Source: M3007 sp046299435 (GTDB lineage Bacteria > Bacteroidota > Bacteroidia > Chitinophagales > Saprospiraceae). Taken from it: DNA of 16,001 nt. Where the stretch lies: contig JBKBIC010000115.1 of NCBI GenBank assembly GCA_046299435.1, positions 1 to 16,001 on the forward strand, in the 5' to 3' direction. The notes below the pieces were generated by a model, which saw only the letters and a program-made list of their open reading frames with translations, was not told the DNA's origin and ran no database searches. Position 1 is the first letter of the stretch. Every line of letters starts with the position of its first letter. A program made the position numbers and the translations under genes. Below, piece after piece: positions 12,773 to 16,001 of the stretch.

Positions 12773-13528
12773 TTACCCCTTCTCGAACAGCCACCACGAG
12801 GGGAGGAAGCGTTTGCGGACTTTGTAATGCTGGGTCAGGTACTGTTTGATGTGGGCGGTTGCTTCGTCCACGTCGTCGGTGAAAAGCATGAACCGCAGGT
12901 CGTTTTCGGAGATGGTGCCCTCGGCAATCATGAATTTCATGTAGTCCAGCAGCGGCTGGTAAAAGTCCTTGCCCATCACGACGATGGGGAAATCCTCGAT
13001 TTTGCCCGTTTGGATGAGGGTCAGCGTCTCGAAAAACTCGTCCATCGTCCCGAATCCGCCGGGCAGGATGACAAAGGCGTAGGAATATTTGATGAGCAGT
13101 GTTTTCCGCACGAAGAAGTAGCGGATGGTCACGAACTTATCGAGCCAAGGGTTTTCCTGTTGCTCGTGCGGCAGCACGATGTTGCAGCCCACCGAATGAC
13201 CGCCTGCTTCTTTTGCGCCCCGGTTGGCGGCTTCCATGATGCCGGGGCCGCCGCCCGTCATGGTCGTCAGGCCGAGCGCGGCGATTTTCGCGCCTACCTG
13301 CCGGGCCATTTCGTAATATCGGTGACCTTCCTTGAACCGCGCCGACCCAAAAACCGTCACGCACGGCCCGATGAAGTGCAGTCCCCGGAAGCCTTTGATG
13401 AATTCCCAGAACACTTTGACGGCGAACCAGAGGTTGTAGCCTCGGCTTTTGGGGCCTTCGAGCCAGCCCCGTTCGTTGTTTTCGAGGATGCGTGGCGGCG
13501 GTGGCGGCAGGATGTTGTTTTCAGCCAT
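12773..13528 (-). CDS. LOG-family (TIGR00730-type) Rossmann protein
   Basis: The protein has 251 residues. The lysine-decarboxylase-like/LOG signature is complete: GGGPGIMEAANRG (92-104) and PGGFGTMDEFFE (156-167), with R142-K143 of the active site between them. The core also has VTVFGSARF (58-65) and the long N-terminal extension typical of this group (LPPPPPRILENNERGWLEGP). LOG enzymes hydrolyse nucleoside 5'-monophosphates to base plus ribose 5-phosphate; in bacteria these are often called cytokinin riboside 5'-monophosphate phosphoribohydrolases or PpnN-like nucleosidases. The actual substrate is not deducible. The ATG at 13528 (MAENNILPPP) is preferred over one 12 codons upstream. A TACCTTTG -7 box lies at 13634-13627, giving a leader near 90 nt. 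Confidence 0.88.
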   Translation of the reverse strand: MAENNILPPPPPRILENNERGWLEGPKSRGYNLWFAVKVFWEFIKGFRGLHFIGPCVTVFGSARFKEGHRYYEMARQVGAKIAALGLTTMTGGGPGIMEAANRGAKEAGGHSVGCNIVLPHEQQENPWLDKFVTIRYFFVRKTLLIKYSYAFVILPGGFGTMDEFFETLTLIQTGKIEDFPIVVMGKDFYQPLLDYMKFMIAEGTISENDLRFMLFTDDVDEATAHIKQYLTQHYKVRKRFLPSWWLFEKG

Positions 13529-13626
13529 GTTCGGATAGGATGTGTTTGCGTGAGGGTTAAGCAAAAAAAATCTGCGTGATTAACGGGCAGGGCTAAATCA
13601 GGTTCAAGACAAAACCTCGCCTGTGC

Positions 13627-13634
13627 CAAAGGTA
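13627..13634 (-). promoter_or_regulatory. Predicted -7 box of the LOG-family gene
   Basis: Minus-strand TACCTTTG (13634-13627) exactly matches TAnnTTTG. It is divergent from, and 59 bases away from, the identical box serving obg. Confidence 0.5.
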
Positions 13635-13693
13635 GCAAAGCCCAAAACTTGCGCGAAAGTTGCCGCAAAACGCCGCCGCCCGCCGGGCTGCGT

Positions 13694-13701
13694 TACCTTT
13701 G
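13694..13701 (+). promoter_or_regulatory. Predicted -7 box of obg
   Basis: TACCTTTG exactly matches TAnnTTTG and ends 17 bases before the obg ATG at 13719, implying a leader of only about 10 nt. No clear -33 element was found. Confidence 0.55.
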
Positions 13702-13718
13702 CCGCCCGAATTTCAGAT

Positions 13719-14732
13719 ATGGAGAACTTTGTTGATTACGTAAAAATCCACTTCAAAAGTGGCAAAGGCGGCGCGGGCAGCGTCCATTTTCACCGCTCGG
13801 CCACCAACCCAAAGGGCGGCCCCGACGGTGGCGACGGCGGCCGGGGCGGCCACATCATCCTCGAAGCCGACCACAACGAGTGGACGTTGCTATCGCTCAA
13901 ATACCGCAAACACATCTTCGCAGCCGACGGCCGCGGCGGCAGCGGCGGCCTCAAAAGCGGCAGCGACGGCGACGACATCGTCATCAAAGTGCCCCTCGGC
14001 ACGGTGGCCCGCGATGCCGAAACAGGCGAGTTCCTGCTCGAAATCACCGAAAAACACGAGAAAAAAATCCTCATGCCCGGCGGGCGCGGCGGCAAGGGCA
14101 ACAATTTTTTCAAATCGGCCACCATGCAAACGCCCCGCTTCGCGCAGCCCGGCGAGTCAGGCGAGGACAGGTGGGTCATCCTCGAACTGAAAGTGCTGGC
14201 CGACGTGGGCCTCGTCGGTTTCCCGAACGCGGGCAAAAGCACCCTCCTGAGCGCAGTCACCGCCGCCAAGCCTAAAATCGGGGCCTACCCGTTCACGACG
14301 CTGGTGCCGCAGCTGGGCATCGTGTCGCCGCGTCCCGGCCAATCGTTCGTCATGGCCGATATTCCGGGCATCATCGAAGGGGCGCACGAAGGGCGCGGGC
14401 TGGGGCACCGCTTCCTGCGGCACATCGAGCGCAATAGCCTCTTGCTGTTCATGGTGCCCGCCGACACCGACCGCAGCATCGCCGACGAATACCAAATCCT
14501 GCTCAACGAGCTATCCGAGTTCAACCCCGACCTGCTCGACAAGCCGCGCCTGCTGGCCGTGACGAAGTGCGACCTGATTGATGCCGACCTCGAAAAAATG
14601 CTGCGCCCAACCCTGCCCGAAGGCATCCCGGCTATTTTCATCTCGGCGGTGGCGGGCAAAAACTTGCAGCAACTCAAAGACCTCCTCTGGAAACTGTTGC
14701 AGGAACACAACGCCGATTTCGTGGCCCGATAA
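13719..14732 (+). CDS. obg: Obg family GTPase (CgtA)
   Basis: The protein has 337 residues. The glycine-rich Obg fold occupies about 1-158 (GKGGAGSVHFHR, GGPDGGDGGRGGHI, DGRGGSGGLKSG, PGGRGGKGNN). The GTPase domain follows: G1 GFPNAGKST (167-175), switch I PFTTL (191-195), G3 DIPG (214-217) then GRGLGHRFLRHIER, G4 TKCD (282-285) and a G5-like ISAVAGKNL near the C-terminus. Obg acts in 50S ribosome assembly and stress control and is essential in most bacteria. The protein stops after the GTPase domain, without the C-terminal extension found in some Firmicutes, as is usual here. The ATG at 13719 directly follows a -7 box; the in-frame upstream stretch is Arg/Pro-rich and non-conserved. Confidence 0.97.
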   Translation: MENFVDYVKIHFKSGKGGAGSVHFHRSATNPKGGPDGGDGGRGGHIILEADHNEWTLLSLKYRKHIFAADGRGGSGGLKSGSDGDDIVIKVPLGTVARDAETGEFLLEITEKHEKKILMPGGRGGKGNNFFKSATMQTPRFAQPGESGEDRWVILELKVLADVGLVGFPNAGKSTLLSAVTAAKPKIGAYPFTTLVPQLGIVSPRPGQSFVMADIPGIIEGAHEGRGLGHRFLRHIERNSLLLFMVPADTDRSIADEYQILLNELSEFNPDLLDKPRLLAVTKCDLIDADLEKMLRPTLPEGIPAIFISAVAGKNLQQLKDLLWKLLQEHNADFVAR

Positions 14733-14748
14733 ACTTGGGCGGTTTTTT
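14724..14748 (+). terminator. Intrinsic terminator overlapping the obg stop codon
   Basis: A 6-bp stem (14724-14729 with 14735-14740, one G-U pair) has the TAA stop codon in its 5-base loop and is followed by GG and T6 (14743-14748). The stem is short but the T-tract is clear. Confidence 0.65.
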
Positions 14749-15078
14749 GTTTAGATTATTTTGTTTTGAGTTTTGTGGAGTAAAAAATAGAAAAAAAAAA
14801 CAGGCTTTAGTTNNNNNNNNNNCCCTAAAAAGTGGGGCGTTTTTGTTTTTCGTTTTTTTTTTTTTTTGTGTTCTCCAAACAAACCCCCAACCACAAAACC
14901 GTCTTTCGTAGAATTTCAAGCCCGGCCCGCCGATTTTGCCCTGCCCGTTGGGCCACGCTCCGGGCAGATTGCCGACCCAATCGGGCAAGGCCAAGGCGGC
15001 CGGTTTTCGCGGCAATGCGCCGGAAATCAACGGCCATTCATCGCTCATCGTTCATCACTCATCACTACCCATCCAGCC
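14749..15078. other. Low-complexity spacer containing an assembly gap
   Basis: The segment holds an A-run at about 14789-14800, ten N at 14813-14822, and a long T-run at about 14853-14867. Frames translated across it are homopolymer artefacts and no gene is supported. Just before the next gene a 7-base word TCATCnn is repeated four times in tandem (15038-15065). Confidence 0.8.
14813..14822. other. Assembly gap (10 N)
   Basis: Ten unresolved bases lie between an A-rich and a T-rich stretch. The fixed length of ten suggests a scaffolding placeholder, so the true distance between obg and the next gene is unknown. Confidence 0.95.
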
Positions 15079-15585
15079 ATGTATCAATTCACTTTCGACA
15101 ATCGCCGCTCCGGCGGATTTGGCGGCATCGGGTGCCTCGTGTTCGGGGTGCTGTTTTTGGTGGCCGCGTACTATATTTTCAAAGGGCTGTACTATGTGCT
15201 TTTGTGGGCCGCGCCTGTGCTATTCGTCCTCGCGCTGCTCATCAACTGGCGGGCAGTGGTCGGCGTGGGCAAAAGCTACCTCGACCTGCTTGGCCGCAGC
15301 CCGCTCATGGGGTTGCTGGTGGGTGCGCTGGGGTTCGTGGGCTTCCCGTTTTTGGCCCTGTTCCTGTTCCTGACCGCGCTCGGCGGGCGACGGGCCGATG
15401 CCATGCGGCAGGAATTCGAGCAGCGCATGGGCGGCGGCCACACCGCGCCACAGGATGCGGAATACGTTGATTTTGAGGAGATTGAGTCCGCGCCGAAGCC
15501 GGGCGAGCAGCCGCTCCCGCCGCCCGTGCTGCCCGAAAAAGAAGAACCGAAAAAGCCTACCAACCCTTACGAGGACTTGTTTTGA
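15079..15585 (+). CDS. Small membrane protein of unknown function
   Basis: The protein has 168 residues and I do not recognise it. The N-terminus is short, with a Gly-rich stretch (SGGFGGIGCL, 11-20). Hydrophobic segments lie at about 16-33, 37-56 and 76-101, the first two nearly continuous. The C-terminal ~65 residues are cytosolic-looking, acidic and Pro/Glu/Lys-rich (EYVDFEEIESAPKPGE, then PPPVLPEKEEPKKPTNPYED), and end in DLF. The layout, three membrane segments and a charged tail, is often annotated as a hypothetical protein next to obg or nucleotide-metabolism genes in Bacteroidota. The ATG at 15079 is preferred because the longer in-frame version starts in the low-complexity region beside the assembly gap. 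Codon use and GC bias match the neighbouring genes, supporting a real gene. Confidence 0.7.
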   Translation: MYQFTFDNRRSGGFGGIGCLVFGVLFLVAAYYIFKGLYYVLLWAAPVLFVLALLINWRAVVGVGKSYLDLLGRSPLMGLLVGALGFVGFPFLALFLFLTALGGRRADAMRQEFEQRMGGGHTAPQDAEYVDFEEIESAPKPGEQPLPPPVLPEKEEPKKPTNPYEDLF

Positions 15586-15702
15586 GTTGGGGCGCGGCGT
15601 TGGAGGAGAGAATTTCTTATTTGAAAATTTTGTGGTTTGTGGGCGCGGTGTACTTTTGGGCGGCTGGTTAGGTTTTTTAGCTTGATAGGCCCAACTGCTA
15701 AC

Positions 15703-15777
15703 CCGTTAACAACTATTGCGTGTTTACTTATCCACCACCTCATATTACGCCGTTAACATTTGTTGCGCGTTTACTTA
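15703..15777. repeat. Pair of 28-base direct repeats, 47-base period
   Basis: Positions 15703-15730 and 15750-15777 match at 24 of 28 bases. Both start CCGTTAAC and end GTTTACTTA, and differ at their 10th, 11th, 13th and 19th bases. Each carries the palindrome GTTAAC. A third, partial word (TAACAGATGTTAG) lies at 15843-15855. Confidence 0.8.
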
Positions 15778-15841
15778 GCTCGGGTTTCTTGCGAGCTAAG
15801 TGAACTTAGCCGTCAACTCGGCCTATTGGAGGGGTTGACGG
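15773..15841. repeat. Two adjacent hairpins flanking the transposase-like fragment
   Basis: ACTTAGCTCG (15773-15782) pairs perfectly with 15792-15801 around a 9-base loop, and CCGTCAAC (15810-15817) pairs perfectly with 15834-15841. No U-tract follows either stem on either strand. The first stem shares its left edge with the end of the second 28-base repeat. Confidence 0.75.
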
Positions 15842-15911
15842 ATAACAGATGTTAGTGGAAACCTAAAAGAAAAAGAACTGTAATTCCGCAGGTAGCAAAG
15901 CGTGAATTTTT

Positions 15912-16001
15912 TCAGGCCGTGGCACAGTTTTTCAGGTAAAGTTCATTGTCAAAAGGTTTTTGGGAGTTTACGACGGCGAAGATTTGCCGGACGAGCAGGT
16001 T
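15912..16001 (-). CDS. C-terminal end of a probable IS110-family transposase (5' end beyond the window)
   Basis: On the minus strand the frame is open from the window edge (16001) to a TGA at 15914-15912, giving 29 residues: NLLVRQIFAVVNSQKPFDNE then LYLKNCATA. The pattern 'KLLxxIFAVVKxxxPYD' closely resembles the C-termini of IS110/IS116/IS902 transposases of Bacteroidota as I remember them. In that family a DEDD catalytic domain and a C-terminal serine domain act together, and a structured RNA from a non-coding end guides target choice. Only the end is visible, so the call rests on a short match. The frame fits a normal gene end, and the downstream 210 bases are non-coding and hairpin-rich. 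Confidence 0.45.
   Translation of the reverse strand, partial: NLLVRQIFAVVNSQKPFDNELYLKNCATA

Noticed and set aside
14674..15048. Minus-strand frame across the N run with Lys/Asn/Phe-rich sequence
   Set aside because: Its sequence derives from homopolymer runs and unresolved bases, with no start context or domain.

Overview
The window looks like a chromosomal segment of a GC-rich member of the Bacteroidota, probably Saprospiria-like. Reasons: two type IX secretion (T9SS) components (PorP/SprF-like and PorQ); an exported protein ending in a T9SS type A sorting domain; no Shine-Dalgarno sequences ahead of the genes; and several exact matches to the Bacteroidota -7 promoter box TAnnTTTG just upstream of starts. 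Assignment below phylum is inference. A 10-base N run (14813-14822) shows this is a scaffolded draft assembly.

Layout. 1-910: PorP/SprF-family outer membrane protein, cut at the window edge. 911-1247: terminators plus two long inverted repeats. 1248-3895, minus strand: a thioredoxin-fold T9SS cargo protein downstream of porQ. 3896-4794: a 900-base protein-free gap with three copies of a conserved 16-20-mer. Two copies read, on the minus strand, as -7 box, conserved 20-mer, hairpin, U-tract, which is the architecture of a ~65-nt small RNA. 4795-5550: MlaE-type ABC permease. 5670-8129: a compact plus-strand run of C5 DNA methyltransferase, HNH nuclease and dapD (17-nt overlap, then a 2-nt gap); the first two look like a type II restriction-modification pair. 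8212-8946: RDD membrane protein. 9264-9839: SnoaL-like domain with a histone-H1-like tail. 9981-10880, minus: SufU-like Fe-S scaffold and a single-domain response regulator. 10926-11606: SGNH-hydrolase lipoprotein. 11629-13528, minus: galE and a LOG-family protein. 13719-14732: obg. 15079-15585: small membrane protein. 15586-16001: repeats and hairpins, then the last 29 codons of what looks like an IS110-family transposase on the minus strand.

Functional themes are T9SS and envelope biogenesis (PorP, PorQ, MlaE permease, DapD, GalE), housekeeping (Obg, SufU) and DNA modification/restriction. Two features stand out. One is the sRNA-like repeated element between porQ and mlaE. The other is the number of long, near-perfect intergenic inverted repeats: five, with unrelated sequences, one of them containing the last codons of sufU. 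No rRNA, tRNA or CRISPR array was seen.
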